Shown: positions 27,101 to 36,894 of the stretch, piece after piece | How positions within the stretch are numbered: position 1 is the stretch's first letter | Layout of the letters: every line of letters starts with the position of its first letter | NCBI RefSeq assembly: GCF_010729105.1 | Contig: NZ_AP022573.1 | Coordinates: 2,170,001-2,234,000 of the forward strand | Length of the DNA: 64,000 nucleotides | DNA from: Mycobacterium saskatchewanense | GTDB lineage: Bacteria; Actinomycetota; Actinomycetes; Mycobacteriales; Mycobacteriaceae | Reading direction: 5' to 3' | Notes under the pieces: model-generated | Database searches by the model: none | Told to the model about the DNA's origin: nothing | What the model saw: the letters and a program-made list of their open reading frames with translations, nothing else | Position numbers and translations under genes: made by a program

Positions 27101-29600
27101 CCACCGGCCGCACCCGCACCGCCGGCACCGCCAGCGCCGCCGTTGCCGCCGGCTCCGGCCGCACCGCCGACCGCGTTGCCCGACACAGTCGCGTTGCCCT
27201 GAGCCTGCACCCAGGCCATGCCCGCGTTGCCGGCCGGGGTGCTGGTCTGCGAGGCGTTGCTACCACCGTCACCGCCAAGAGCACCGGTGCCGCTGTTACC
27301 GCCGGCCCCACCGATGGCCGTGCCGCTCGCAGTCGGAACGTCACCGGGTGCGGTCGGGTTCTGGGCGATGATCGCCGCCTCACCGCCGTCACCACCGGTG
27401 TGCGTGTCAAAGCCCGCACCACCGGCACCACCGGTCGCCGTGCCCGACGCATGTCCGGTCGTGGGACCAAGGTTGCCGAACCCGCCGTCGATCTCGGCCC
27501 AGCCACCGTCACCACCGTGACCGCTACTGTTGCCCGCCCCACCAGCACCACCCGTGGCACTGCCGTTCGCGGTGCTGTTGTTACCAAGGGCTTCCACAAC
27601 CCCGTGGCCGCCGTCACCACCGGTGCCACCCACGAACCGGCCCCGCCGGCCCCACCAATCGCGGTGCCGCTGGCCGTCTGCCCGGTATTGCCGGGGAAGT
27701 ACCCGCCAAGGATCTCCGCATTCCCACCAAGCCCACCGGTCCCGCCGCTACTGCCGGCGCCACCGACCCCGCCGGTCGCCGTACCCGACGCCGTATTGGT
27801 CGCACCAGCGGCAGTTACCGAGCCATAACCGCCGGCCCCACCGGTGCCGCCGGTCGTACCCGCGCCGCCGGTCCCACCAGTCGCCGTGCCGCCGGTCACA
27901 TGACCGCCGTCGGTCGCAGCAACGGTGGCGTAGCCTCCAGCACCACCGCTACCGAGGTTGGTGCCACCGGCCCCGCCGGTCCCGCCCGTTGCGGAACTCG
28001 CGCCAATGACCGCGCTGCCCGCCCCATCGGCGGTGAGGTTGGCCGCACCTCCGACGCCACCGGCCCCGCCGGCGGCGGTAGAGCTCCCGGCGCCACCGGT
28101 CCCACCGCTACCACCGGTGGCGGTGCCGGTGGCGCTGCCACCGGTGGTGCCCGCAACAAGGGCCCCGCCGCCGCCGCCGCCACCACCACCACCGTGGCCG
28201 GCCGCGGTGCTCGAGGCCGCGCCGCCGGCGCCACCGGCGCCGCCTGCGCCGGCGGTCGCACCGGTACCGATGTGTTCGCCGCTACCACCCGCGCCGCCGG
28301 TGCCGCCGGCGCCGAATGCGCCGTCACCGGAGTTGTCACCACCCGAGCCGCCCGTGCCACCGGTACCACCGGCCTGCGCGAAACCAGTGGTGGAGTTGGT
28401 GCCGCTGCCGGCACCCCCGGCACCGCCAGTACCACCGGTGCCGCCGACGCCGACCGCTCCGGAGGAGCCGTTGAAGCCGAGCAGCGAAACCCCTCCGGCC
28501 CCTGCCTGACCCGCGCCACCCCCGGTACCGCCGTCACCACCGGTACCGCCGATCAGGTTCGCACCGGAACCACCGGTCGCGCCATCACCACCCATGCCGC
28601 CGTGGCCACCGGCGCCACCGGTGCCCCCAAAACTCAAGAGCCCGTTGGCAGTACCGCCGGCACCACCACTACCGCCAAGTCCACCCATGGATCCGGTCCC
28701 ACCGGTCCCCGCGGTGGTACCCGTTGCGGCACCGACCGTCGTGCTGTCCAGACCGGCACCGCCGGTCCCACCGGCGCCACCGGACCCGGCGGCCCAACCG
28801 ATGGCCGCCCGATCGGCCCCGCCGACACCACCGTTTCCACCGGTGCCTCCGACCACATGCCCGGCCACGCCCTCGGCTCCCGCACCACCGGCACCACCGG
28901 CACCACCGAATCCGGCCACGGTGCCGCCAGCACCACCGGCACCGCCGTTACCGCCGAGGCCGATGCCGGTGCCGGTGCCGGCCCACGTGCCCACCCCACC
29001 GGCACCGCCGACGCCGCCGTTACCGAACAAGCCGGCCGCGCCGCCGTTACCGCCGTTCGCCCCGGCACCACCCGCGCCACCGGCACCACCGTTGCCCAAG
29101 ATGGCGGCCGCTCCGCCGTTGCCGCCGTTCTGCCCCGCGGCCCCGGATCCACCGTCACCGCCGTTGCCGATCAAGATGCCGGCGGCCCCGCCGTTCTGAC
29201 CGGTCCCGGCCGCCCCATTGGTGCCGTTGGCGATCAGCGGGCGCCCGAACAAACTAGTCGTCGGCGCGTTGATCAGACCAAAGAAGTCGTCCTCCAGCGT
29301 CTGCAGCGGCGAGGCGTTGGCGGCCTCGGTGGCCGCATACATGCCCGCGCCCGAGGTGAGCGCCTGCAGAAACTGGGTGTGGAACGCCGCCGCCTGCGCG
29401 CTCAACGCCTGAAATTCTTGCGCGTAGCCGCCGAACAACGCCGAAATCGCTCCCGACACCTCGTCCTGCGCCGCGGCCATAATCTGCGTCGTCGCCGGCG
29501 CGGCCGCCGACGTCGCCGATTTGAGCGCCGACCCGATACCGGTCAGATTCTCAGCCGCCGAGGTGAGAAGGTCAGGCGATGCGAAAACGAAGGTCGACAT
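24196..29600 (-). CDS. PE_PGRS family gene, reading frame interrupted
   Basis: From ATG 29600 (AAGGA just upstream) the protein has a PE domain (about residues 1-95, [19 protein letters not shown] onward) and a short linker with the PGRS-typical LINAPT and [11 protein letters not shown] very long Gly/Ala-rich PGRS region of GGxGGx repeats follows. The frame runs to about 27633. There a 4-base loss, relative to the other repeat copies, shifts it into nonsense ending at 27060. The true frame continues in another phase to the stop at 24196. Three one-base losses near 26302, 26316 and 26460 cancel each other. PE_PGRS proteins are surface-exposed or secreted by ESX-5. Genuine truncation (846 residues) and assembly error in a repetitive GC-rich region are both possible; a corrected protein would be about 1800 residues. 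Confidence 0.8.
24518..27815 (-). repeat. About 1.29-kb tandem repeats within the PGRS region
   Basis: Landmark strings recur at steps of 1284-1290 bases. TGGCCGAAGCCACCGG occurs at 24518, 25808 and 27092. CGACGCATGTCCGGTC occurs at 24874, 26161 and 27445. Two full units and a partial third are nearly identical, so the gene expanded recently by unequal exchange. Each unit codes for about 429 residues of Gly-rich sequence. Confidence 0.85.
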
Positions 29601-30399
29601 TTTCAGTCCTTATCACTCGCGCGAGAAAAAAGTTTGGCGTCGAGGATGCCCGCCTCCATGACAGATCGGAACATACACCCGGCCGCCAAGCTTTTCGTGT
29701 CCGTTCAGCAAACTTGGGTAAGTCCAATTTGACGTTGCAGTAAATGAGTAACCATACGTTACGGATAACCGTAACGATCGGCTAGATGAGCTAATGCCGA
29801 CCGGCCGACCCCGCGACCCCTACACAAAGCCACTGGAGGGCGCGGTATTTTGCGCGGCACAGGTGGCACATCCGCGCCCTTGTAGTAGCTGATGATTCAG
29901 ATTTAGCCGCGGATTCGCCGCAACCACGCTCATGAAATATAGACCAGACCGAAAGTTAACAGCAAACTATCAAGTTCGTTTCTATTCCCTGAGGCCCGTA
30001 GCCGCGAGCACCGTGGACAACCCCGGGATCGTCCCCATCAGTTGCGCTTGACCTTTCCTTCCCGACACGCATTATCGGTAAGCGATAAGCGGTGTATAAG
30101 CACGTCATGTGTGTTTGTGCAGATGCTCCGACAAATATGACCAGCGGTCACAATGGCCCGCCCTCCGCGAACTGCTTGATCACTCGCGAATTGCGGGAGC
30201 CGAACCGGCTGTTTCCGCGAGTTACTACAGAATTGAACAATATTTACTACAGTGAGTTAATTACCGCTAACAGCGACAGTTAACAACGATCGAGGAAACG
30301 GGCCGACACGGACCGATGGCGGCAATTCCTCGAGTCCTCGAGAACCCCGCGACGAGGCGAGATCCCTGCCTTGTCCGACCGCTCCCCTACAGTGGGGCT
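29601..30399. other. Long intergenic region upstream of the PE_PGRS gene
   Basis: About 800 bases separate the PE_PGRS start (minus strand) from the nuclease/helicase start (plus strand). The base composition is clearly richer in A and T than in the neighbours, particularly 29690-30290. A short plus-strand frame at 30092-30283 (63 codons) has no recognisable features and its codons do not look coding. The region holds the inverted repeat at 29757 and probably the two divergent promoters; I see no RNA gene. Confidence 0.5.
29757..29776. promoter_or_regulatory. Inverted repeat upstream of the PE_PGRS gene, candidate operator
   Basis: CGTTACGG and CCGTAACG form a perfect 8-bp inverted repeat around ATAA. 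A third GTAAC at 29748 pairs with the GTTAC at 29758, giving a regular GTAAC/GTTAC/GTAAC series. It lies about 157 bp upstream of the PE_PGRS ATG. Symmetry is read directly; a bound regulator is inferred. Confidence 0.45.
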
Positions 30400-33300
30400 G
30401 TGTTCGTCGCGGGGGACAAAACCGTCTACAGCGCGTCGGATCTGGCCGCCGCCGCCCGCTGCGAATACGCGCTGTTGCGTGATTTCGACGGCAAGCTGGG
30501 CCGGGGCCCGGCCGTACATGTCGAAGACGAGCTGTTCGCCCGCACCGCCGCCCTCGGTAATGAGCATGAGCGGCGCGAGCTCGACGGACTGCGCGACAGG
30601 TACGGGGACGGTGTCACGGTCATCGGCCGCCCCGCCTACACGCTCGCCGGGCTGACGGCGGCGGCCGAGGCGACCCAGCGCGCCGTCGGCCGGCGCGCGC
30701 CGGTCGTGTATCAGCCGGCGATGTTCGACGGCCGTTTCGTCGGCTTCGCCGACTTTCTGGTCCTCGAGGGGGATCGCTACCGGGTGACGGACACCAAGCT
30801 GGCCCGCTCTCCCAAGGTCACCGCCTTGCTGCAGCTGGCGGCGTACGCCGACGCGCTGGCCGCGTCCGGCGTGCCCATCGCCCCGGAAGCGGAGCTGCGC
30901 CTCGGAGACGGGACGGCCGTGCGGTATCGGGTCTGCGACCTAGTGCCCGTATACCGCTCTCAGCGCGCACTGTTGCAGAACCTCCTCGACCGGCACTACG
31001 GCACAGGCGCCGCCGTGCGCTGGGACGACCAGGACGTAGCGGCATGCTTCCGGTGCGAGTTGTGCACCGAACAGCTGCGCGCGGCCGACGACCTGCTGCT
31101 CGTCGCCGGCATGCGGGTGACCCAGCGGGAACGGCTCGTCGACGCCGGCATCACCACCGTCGCCGATCTCGCAGAACACACCGCCCCGGTGCCCGAGTTG
31201 ACGCCCGGTGCGCTCCGAAAGTTGAGCGAGCAAGCGAAACTGCAAGTACGCCAGCGTATTACGGGAATACCCCAATTCGAGGTCGTCGACCCCCGACCAC
31301 TCGCGCTGCTGCCCGAGCCCGACCCCGGCGACCTGTTCTTCGACTTCGAGGGCGACCCACTGTGGACCGCGGACGGTCAGGAGTGGGGCCTGGAATACCT
31401 GTTCGGCGTCATGGACGCCACCGGCGGCTTCCGTCCGTTTTGGTCGCACGACCGGGTGGACGAACGCAAGGCGCTCACCGATTTCCTGGCGATGGTGGCC
31501 AAACGCCGCAAGCGCCGGCCCCACATGCACATCTACCACTACGCGCCGTACGAGAAGACCGCGTTGCTGCGCCTGGCGGGACGCTACGGCGTCGGCGAGG
31601 ACCAGGTCGACGAGTTGTTGCGCAGCGGAACGCTGGTCGACCTTTACCCTCTGGTGCGCAAGAGCATTCGCGTCGGGGCCGAGTCGTTCAGCCTCAAGGC
31701 GCTCGAGCCGCTGTACATGGGCGCGCAGCTGCGGGGCGGTGACGTCACCACGGCCACCGGATCGATCAACTCCTACGCCGAGTACTGCGAGCTGCGGGCC
31801 GCCGGTCGTGACGACGAGGCCGCGTCCGTGCTCAAGGAGATCGAGGACTACAACCACTACGACTGCCGGTCCACCCGCGAACTGCGAAACTGGCTGATGC
31901 TGCGGGCCTATGAGTCCGGCGTCGTTCCCGTTGGCGCCCAGCCGGTTCCGCAGGGCAACACCGTCGAAGACCGCGACGAACTGGCGGTCACGCTGTCGAA
32001 ATTCACCGGCGACGCCGCCCTCGGCGCCCGCGCGCCCGAGCAGACGGCGGTGGCATTGCTGGCCGCGGCACGCGGCTATCACCGGCGCGAGGACAAACCG
32101 TTCTGGTGGTCGCACTTCGACCGGCTCAACTTCCCCGTCGACGAGTGGGACGACGACACCGACGTCTTCATCGTGACCGAAGCATCGGTCGACGTCGACT
32201 GGCACCTGCCGCCCCGCGCGCGCAAACCACAGCGCCGGGTTCGGTTACGCGGCCAACTGGCGCGCGGCGACCTGATGGCGAACGTGTTCGCGCTGTACGA
32301 CCCGCCAGCCCCGACCGCCATGACCGACAGTCCCGACCGGCGGGCGGCCGCCCGCGCGCAGGTCGTCGAGGTCGACGACCCGGCCGTGCCCACCGAGGTC
32401 GTTATCGTCGAGCGAATCGATAACGACGACAACAGGTTTGATCAGTTGCCCTTCGCGCTAACCCCGGGCCCGCCCATTTCGACCACGGCGCTGCGCGAGT
32501 CCATCGAGACGACCGCCGCCGCGGTGGCCGCCGGGTTGCCCCGGCTGCCCAGCACCGCCGTGCTCGACGTTCTGCTGCGCCGCGCCCCGCGCACGCGCAG
32601 CGGCGATCCGCTCCCGCGCCGCACCGACGCTGTCACCGACATCACCTCCGCGGCATTGGATTTGGATTCGTCGTACCTGGCGGTGCACGGGCCACCGGGC
32701 ACCGGCAAGACGCACACCGCCGCCCGGGTGATCGATCGACTGGTGACAGCACATGGCTGGCGCGTCGGCGTCGTCGCCCAATCGCACGCCACGGTCGAAA
32801 ACCTGCTGAGCTGCGTGATCGAGTCCGGGCTGGACCCGGCGCGGGTAGCGAAGAAACCGTACGACAACGCCCCCAAGCCCTGGCAGCAGATCGACGGAAA
32901 CGGCTACGCCGCTTTCCTCGCCGGCACGCCGGGGTGTGTGATCGGCGGCACCGCATGGGATTTCGCCAACGCGAACCGGATCACTCCGGGCAGTCTGGAC
33001 CTGCTGGTGATCGACGAGGCGGGTCAGTTCTGCCTGGCCAACACCATCGCCGTGGCGCCGGCGGCCGTCAATCTCATGCTGCTCGGCGACCCGCAACAAC
33101 TGCCACAGGTGAGCCAGGGGACCCACCCCGAGCGGGTCGACACGTCTGCGCTGGACTGGCTGGTCGACGGCCACCAGACGTTGCCGGCCGAGCGTGGCTA
33201 CTTTCTGGACCGCTCGTACCGGATGCATCCGGCGGTTTGCGCCGCGGTGTCCGTGCTGTCCTACGGGGGGAGGCTGCGGTCCGACGAGTGCACCGCGGCG

Positions 33301-33825
33301 CGGCGGCTCGGCGGATTCCGGCCGGGCGTGCACGTATTATCCGTTGCGCACCAAGGTAATTCGATCGAGAGCGGGGAGGAGGCCGACGCGATCGTCGACG
33401 GGATCAAAAAACTCCTCGGTAGCGAGTGGACCGACGAAAAGGGCACTCGGCCGCTCGCCGCCTCCGACGTGCTGGTGCTCGCGCCGTACAACGCCCAAGT
33501 TGCGCTGGTGCGTCAACGGCTGACCGCGGCCGGGCTCGACGGCATCCGGGTGGGGACCGTCGACAAGTTCCAGGGCGCGCAGGCACCGCTCGCCTTCGTC
33601 TCGATGACCGTCTCGTCCGCTGACCTGGTGCCGCGGGGAATGTCGTTCCTGCTCAACAGGAACCGACTCAACGTCGCCGTGAGCCGAGCGCAATATGCGG
33701 CGGTGATCGTGCGCTCGCAGCTGCTGACCGAGTACCTGCCCGCCACGCCCGGGGGTCTGATCGACCTCGGCGCCTTCCTGGCCCTGACCGAGCGGAGCTA
33801 TCGGCCCGACGAATGCCGCCCGTAG
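30400..33825 (+). CDS. TM0106-type RecB-like nuclease fused to SF1 (Dna2/Upf1-like) helicase (Rv1251c orthologue)
   Basis: The 1141-residue protein (1139 in Rv1251c) starts [15 protein letters not shown] at GTG 30400. The N-terminal part (about 1-300) is a RecB-type nuclease with DxK-like [11 protein letters not shown] and clustered Cys (FRCELC). A second part shows the exonuclease-like [11 protein letters not shown], and is followed by a linker. The C-terminal half is an SF1 helicase with Walker [17 protein letters not shown], motif [10 protein letters not shown], motif III GDPQQLP, and motifs [16 protein letters not shown] and [10 protein letters not shown]. It is probably a DNA-processing nuclease-helicase; the M. 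tuberculosis protein is little studied. The tail overlaps the convergent pump gene by 28 bases. Confidence 0.88.
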   Translation: MFVAGDKTVYSASDLAAAARCEYALLRDFDGKLGRGPAVHVEDELFARTAALGNEHERRELDGLRDRYGDGVTVIGRPAYTLAGLTAAAEATQRAVGRRAPVVYQPAMFDGRFVGFADFLVLEGDRYRVTDTKLARSPKVTALLQLAAYADALAASGVPIAPEAELRLGDGTAVRYRVCDLVPVYRSQRALLQNLLDRHYGTGAAVRWDDQDVAACFRCELCTEQLRAADDLLLVAGMRVTQRERLVDAGITTVADLAEHTAPVPELTPGALRKLSEQAKLQVRQRITGIPQFEVVDPRPLALLPEPDPGDLFFDFEGDPLWTADGQEWGLEYLFGVMDATGGFRPFWSHDRVDERKALTDFLAMVAKRRKRRPHMHIYHYAPYEKTALLRLAGRYGVGEDQVDELLRSGTLVDLYPLVRKSIRVGAESFSLKALEPLYMGAQLRGGDVTTATGSINSYAEYCELRAAGRDDEAASVLKEIEDYNHYDCRSTRELRNWLMLRAYESGVVPVGAQPVPQGNTVEDRDELAVTLSKFTGDAALGARAPEQTAVALLAAARGYHRREDKPFWWSHFDRLNFPVDEWDDDTDVFIVTEASVDVDWHLPPRARKPQRRVRLRGQLARGDLMANVFALYDPPAPTAMTDSPDRRAAARAQVVEVDDPAVPTEVVIVERIDNDDNRFDQLPFALTPGPPISTTALRESIETTAAAVAAGLPRLPSTAVLDVLLRRAPRTRSGDPLPRRTDAVTDITSAALDLDSSYLAVHGPPGTGKTHTAARVIDRLVTAHGWRVGVVAQSHATVENLLSCVIESGLDPARVAKKPYDNAPKPWQQIDGNGYAAFLAGTPGCVIGGTAWDFANANRITPGSLDLLVIDEAGQFCLANTIAVAPAAVNLMLLGDPQQLPQVSQGTHPERVDTSALDWLVDGHQTLPAERGYFLDRSYRMHPAVCAAVSVLSYGGRLRSDECTAARRLGGFRPGVHVLSVAHQGNSIESGEEADAIVDGIKKLLGSEWTDEKGTRPLAASDVLVLAPYNAQVALVRQRLTAAGLDGIRVGTVDKFQGAQAPLAFVSMTVSSADLVPRGMSFLLNRNRLNVAVSRAQYAAVIVRSQLLTEYLPATPGGLIDLGAFLALTERSYRPDECRP

Positions 33826-35756
33826 CCGGTCGGTTCGTCGTCGGGACGAGAGTGCTGGCCTCGCGCCCCGCCCTCCTCGGCGGGGAGGTGCCGGCCCGCG
33901 GAACCGTTGAGCCGCCTCGTCGACCGCCCATCCCCCGGTGACCCGACTCCGAAGGCGCGCGCCGACAGTTCGGCGATCGGGCGGACGCGCACGCCGGCGT
34001 CGGCGTGCGAGCCGTTGTGGGTGGAACCGACCGACGGCGCCGCAAGCGGGGTGCGCCCCGCCGGCACGGGGTCGCGGCGCCGTGCTCCGGGCGGCGCCGG
34101 CTTGGGGCGGCGGACCGGCTCCTGCGCCGGCCGGGCCGGCCGACGCGGCGGCGTCTCGATGCCCGGCTCGCGCAGCAAGATGAACTCGACGTACTCGTCG
34201 TCGTCATAGTCCTCGAAATCGTCATCCTGCGCCGGGTGGCGGTCGTTCGCCGACGGGCCGAAGCCCAGCAGGAAGAGCGCGATGATGATCCCGAGCAACG
34301 CGACGAGGGCGGGCAGCCGCAACGACTGGGACATCGCGGCCGCGAAGGGATCGCGGAGGAACTCGGGCAGTTGCAGGCCGGTGGAGTCTTCCGCGGCGGG
34401 CGGGCTCGGCGGCATCTCGGCGCCGATTCGGTAGGTCATGAACGCCGCCATGCCCGCGCTGCCGAGCACCGCGCCCAGCTGGCGCACCGAGTTGTACACC
34501 GCGGAACCGGCGCCGGCGAGCTGAGGCGGCAGGTTGCGGGTCGCGGTCGCCGTCAGCGGGGGCCACACAAAGGCCATCCCGGCGCCCACCGCGGCAAATG
34601 GCAGCACCAGCCGCCAGATCGGCGTGTCCGGCGACATCTCGAAGGACAACCACGTCAGCCCGACCGCCAGTGCCGAGAAGCCGAACCCGAGAACCGGCAA
34701 CGGGTGGTAGCGGTCGACGATCCGGCCGACGAAGGGCGCGAGCACCCCGTTACAGATCGCCATCGGCGCGATCAACAGCGCCGATCGCGTGGGCGACAAC
34801 CCACACACCTCCTGCGCATAGAAGGTGAGCGGCAGCATCATTCCCGTCGCCGCGAACGAGACGATGGCCACTCCGGCGTTGCACAGCCCGAAATCGCGGT
34901 CGCGGAAGATCGCGAGCGGAATCAACGGCTCGTGGGCGTTGACGGACTGCCAGTAGACGAAGGCGGTCATGAAGCCGACGCCGGCCACGATCATGGCCCA
35001 GATCCACGGCTGCCAGTGCTCCTCCTGGCCCTGCTGCAGTCCGAACACGATGAGGAACACCCCGGCCCCGGACAGCGCGACCCCGATCAGGTCGAACCGG
35101 TGCGACTGGGTGGGCAGCACCGGGACCAGCCACACCGCCAGGCCCAGCCCGACGATGCCCACCGGCACGTTGACGAAGAAGATCCACTGCCAGCCCAGCC
35201 CGTCGACCAGCGCCCCACCCACCAGCGGCCCTACCAGGCTGGCGACGCCCGCGGTCGCGCCCCACAGGCTGACGGCGACGCCGCGGCGCTCCGGCGGGAA
35301 GACCCGCGTGATTGTCGAGAGGGTCTGCGGGGTCAGCAGCCCGGCGCCGACCCCCTGCACGACCCGCGCGGTGATCAGCATCACGGCGCTGCCGGACAGG
35401 CCGCACCACACCGAGGCCGCGGTGAACACGGCCAGGCCGACGAGGTAGAGGTTCTTGGGGCCGTAGCGGTCACCGAGCCGCCCGGCGACCAGCAACACCA
35501 CCGCGTATCCGAGCAGGTAGGCGCTGGTCACCCACACCACGGCGTCGTAGCCGATGCGCAGCTCGGCCATGATGGTCGGATTGGCGATGGCGACGACCGT
35601 CGAGTCGACCATGATCATGAAGAAACCGATCATCATCGCCCACAGCGCGTACCACGGATTCCCGGTCCCGCGCGCCAGCGCGGAGGTCCAGCGCGTCGCG
35701 AACCCGGCATGACCCGCGCGCCGGGCTCCCCGCGGCCGGGGCGTCGCCGTGGTCAT
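33798..35756 (-). CDS. EmrB/QacA-type MFS drug exporter with long charged C-terminal tail (Rv1250 orthologue)
   Basis: The 652-residue protein has 14 predicted membrane helices. MFS motif [14 protein letters not shown] lies between helices 2 and 3. Motif C-like [24 protein letters not shown] and NVPVG follow. The transport domain ends near residue 510 (LFLLGFGPS). About 140 further residues form an acidic patch ([12 protein letters not shown]) and an Arg/Pro-rich disordered tail; Rv1250 is 579 residues. It is probably a proton-driven exporter in the inner membrane. The gene is divergent from the small membrane protein at 35927. Confidence 0.88.
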   Translation of the reverse strand: MTTATPRPRGARRAGHAGFATRWTSALARGTGNPWYALWAMMIGFFMIMVDSTVVAIANPTIMAELRIGYDAVVWVTSAYLLGYAVVLLVAGRLGDRYGPKNLYLVGLAVFTAASVWCGLSGSAVMLITARVVQGVGAGLLTPQTLSTITRVFPPERRGVAVSLWGATAGVASLVGPLVGGALVDGLGWQWIFFVNVPVGIVGLGLAVWLVPVLPTQSHRFDLIGVALSGAGVFLIVFGLQQGQEEHWQPWIWAMIVAGVGFMTAFVYWQSVNAHEPLIPLAIFRDRDFGLCNAGVAIVSFAATGMMLPLTFYAQEVCGLSPTRSALLIAPMAICNGVLAPFVGRIVDRYHPLPVLGFGFSALAVGLTWLSFEMSPDTPIWRLVLPFAAVGAGMAFVWPPLTATATRNLPPQLAGAGSAVYNSVRQLGAVLGSAGMAAFMTYRIGAEMPPSPPAAEDSTGLQLPEFLRDPFAAAMSQSLRLPALVALLGIIIALFLLGFGPSANDRHPAQDDDFEDYDDDEYVEFILLREPGIETPPRRPARPAQEPVRRPKPAPPGARRRDPVPAGRTPLAAPSVGSTHNGSHADAGVRVRPIAELSARAFGVGSPGDGRSTRRLNGSAGRHLPAEEGGARGQHSRPDDEPTGYGRHSSGR

Positions 35757-35787
35757 CCACCCACCTCGTTTCGCTCCCCGTGATGCC

Positions 35788-35814
35788 GTCCGGTCGCCGG
35801 ACGCACGCGTGCGA
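35788..35814. promoter_or_regulatory. Two adjacent palindromes in the divergent pump promoter region
   Basis: GTCCGG-TCG-CCGGAC (35788-35802) and CGCACGCGTGCG (35803-35814) lie side by side, 32-58 bases upstream of the pump ATG at 35756. They could be operators for a repressor of the pump and of the divergent gene. The symmetry is certain; the function is inferred. Confidence 0.35.
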
Positions 35815-35926
35815 CCGAACCGGTCACCGACGTTCAGGCTGCATTATTCCGGGTACCACAAACGGACGCGCAGCCAAGGATGTAATGCGGGTTAACCTGG
35901 AAGGACGCCATTCGCAGGAGAGGCAT

Positions 35927-36691
35927 ATGCGGACCCGACGCAACCGAAAATCGAACACCACCGGGCTGGAACAGGCGCCTGCTGGCGGCGGCCGGCCCAA
36001 AGCCTCTGCACGGGCATTGGCGCAGGTCATCGAGCGCAGCTACCGGATTCAGGGACCGGCGGCAGAGGCGTACGTCACCCGGCTGCGCGACGCGCACCAG
36101 GGCACCAGCCCCGCCGAGATCGTCGCCAAGCTGGAGAAGCGCTACGTGACCATGGTGACGCTCAGCGGCATGGCGGTGGGTGCGGCGGCGACGATCCCCG
36201 GCATCGGCACGATCAGTGCCCTGTCCGCCGCAGCCGCGGAGACGGTCGCGTTCCTCGAGGCCACGGCGTTCTTCGTGCTGGCGTTGGCCGTGGTGTACGG
36301 CATTCCGGCCGATCACCGGGAGCGGCGCCGTGCGCTGGTGCTCACGGTGTTGGTGGGTGACAACAGCAAGACCGCCGTGGCCGACCTGATCGGTCCGGGC
36401 CGCACCAGCGGCGCGTGGATTTCGGAGGGCGTGTCTGCGCTGCCCCTGTCGTCGATGTCGCTGTTGAACTCGCGCCTGCTCAAGACGTGGGTGAAGCGGT
36501 ACACCGTGCGACGCAGCGCGCTCATGTTCGGCAAGATGCTGCCGGTCGGCATCGGCGTCATCGTCGGCGCGGTCGGCAACTACCTCGCGGGCAAGAAGAT
36601 CGCCCGCAACGCCCGGGATGCCTTCGGCCCCCCGCCCGCGCGGTGGCCGCGCAACTTGCACCTGGTGCCGCCGGTCTCGGAGGCGGGTTAG
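35927..36691 (+). CDS. Small integral membrane protein (Rv1249c orthologue)
   Basis: ATG 35927 (AGGAG eight bases upstream) opens 254 residues (262 in Rv1249c). The N-terminal 50 residues are basic and polar. Near residue 80 is MVTLSGMAVGAAATIPGIGTISALSAAAAETVAFLEATAFF. This and a following stretch make two to three membrane segments, with another segment (VGIGVIVGAVGNYLAGKKIARNARDAF) at about 205-230. It matches EcsC-like or other small conserved mycobacterial membrane proteins only loosely, and I assign no function. It precedes kgd by about 200 bp on the same strand. Confidence 0.75.
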   Translation: MRTRRNRKSNTTGLEQAPAGGGRPKASARALAQVIERSYRIQGPAAEAYVTRLRDAHQGTSPAEIVAKLEKRYVTMVTLSGMAVGAAATIPGIGTISALSAAAAETVAFLEATAFFVLALAVVYGIPADHRERRRALVLTVLVGDNSKTAVADLIGPGRTSGAWISEGVSALPLSSMSLLNSRLLKTWVKRYTVRRSALMFGKMLPVGIGVIVGAVGNYLAGKKIARNARDAFGPPPARWPRNLHLVPPVSEAG

Positions 36692-36894
36692 CAGGCGGGT
36701 GAGCAGCCGGGTGGCGGCCGACGGAACCTCTGCCTGGCGAAAGGCTGGCGAGAGGTTAGCCTTTATAGGGCGGTGAACGGTGATTGCCGCCGCGCGCGTG
36801 AGGTACCCATCAGCCGAGCCGTAGGAAGTCGCAGGCGCCGCACTTCAGCAGTTAACGGGCTTGCAGAGCAGAGGAATTGAGGCGAACAGCGGCC

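Noticed and set aside
24034..27828. A 1264-codon plus-strand open frame opposite the PE_PGRS gene
   Set aside because: It is the complement of the PGRS repeat; its Thr/Gly/Ala-rich repeats only mirror the GGxGGx codons.
30092..30283. A 63-codon plus-strand frame in the intergenic region
   Set aside because: No RBS, no conserved-looking motif and AT-rich, non-coding-like codon use.
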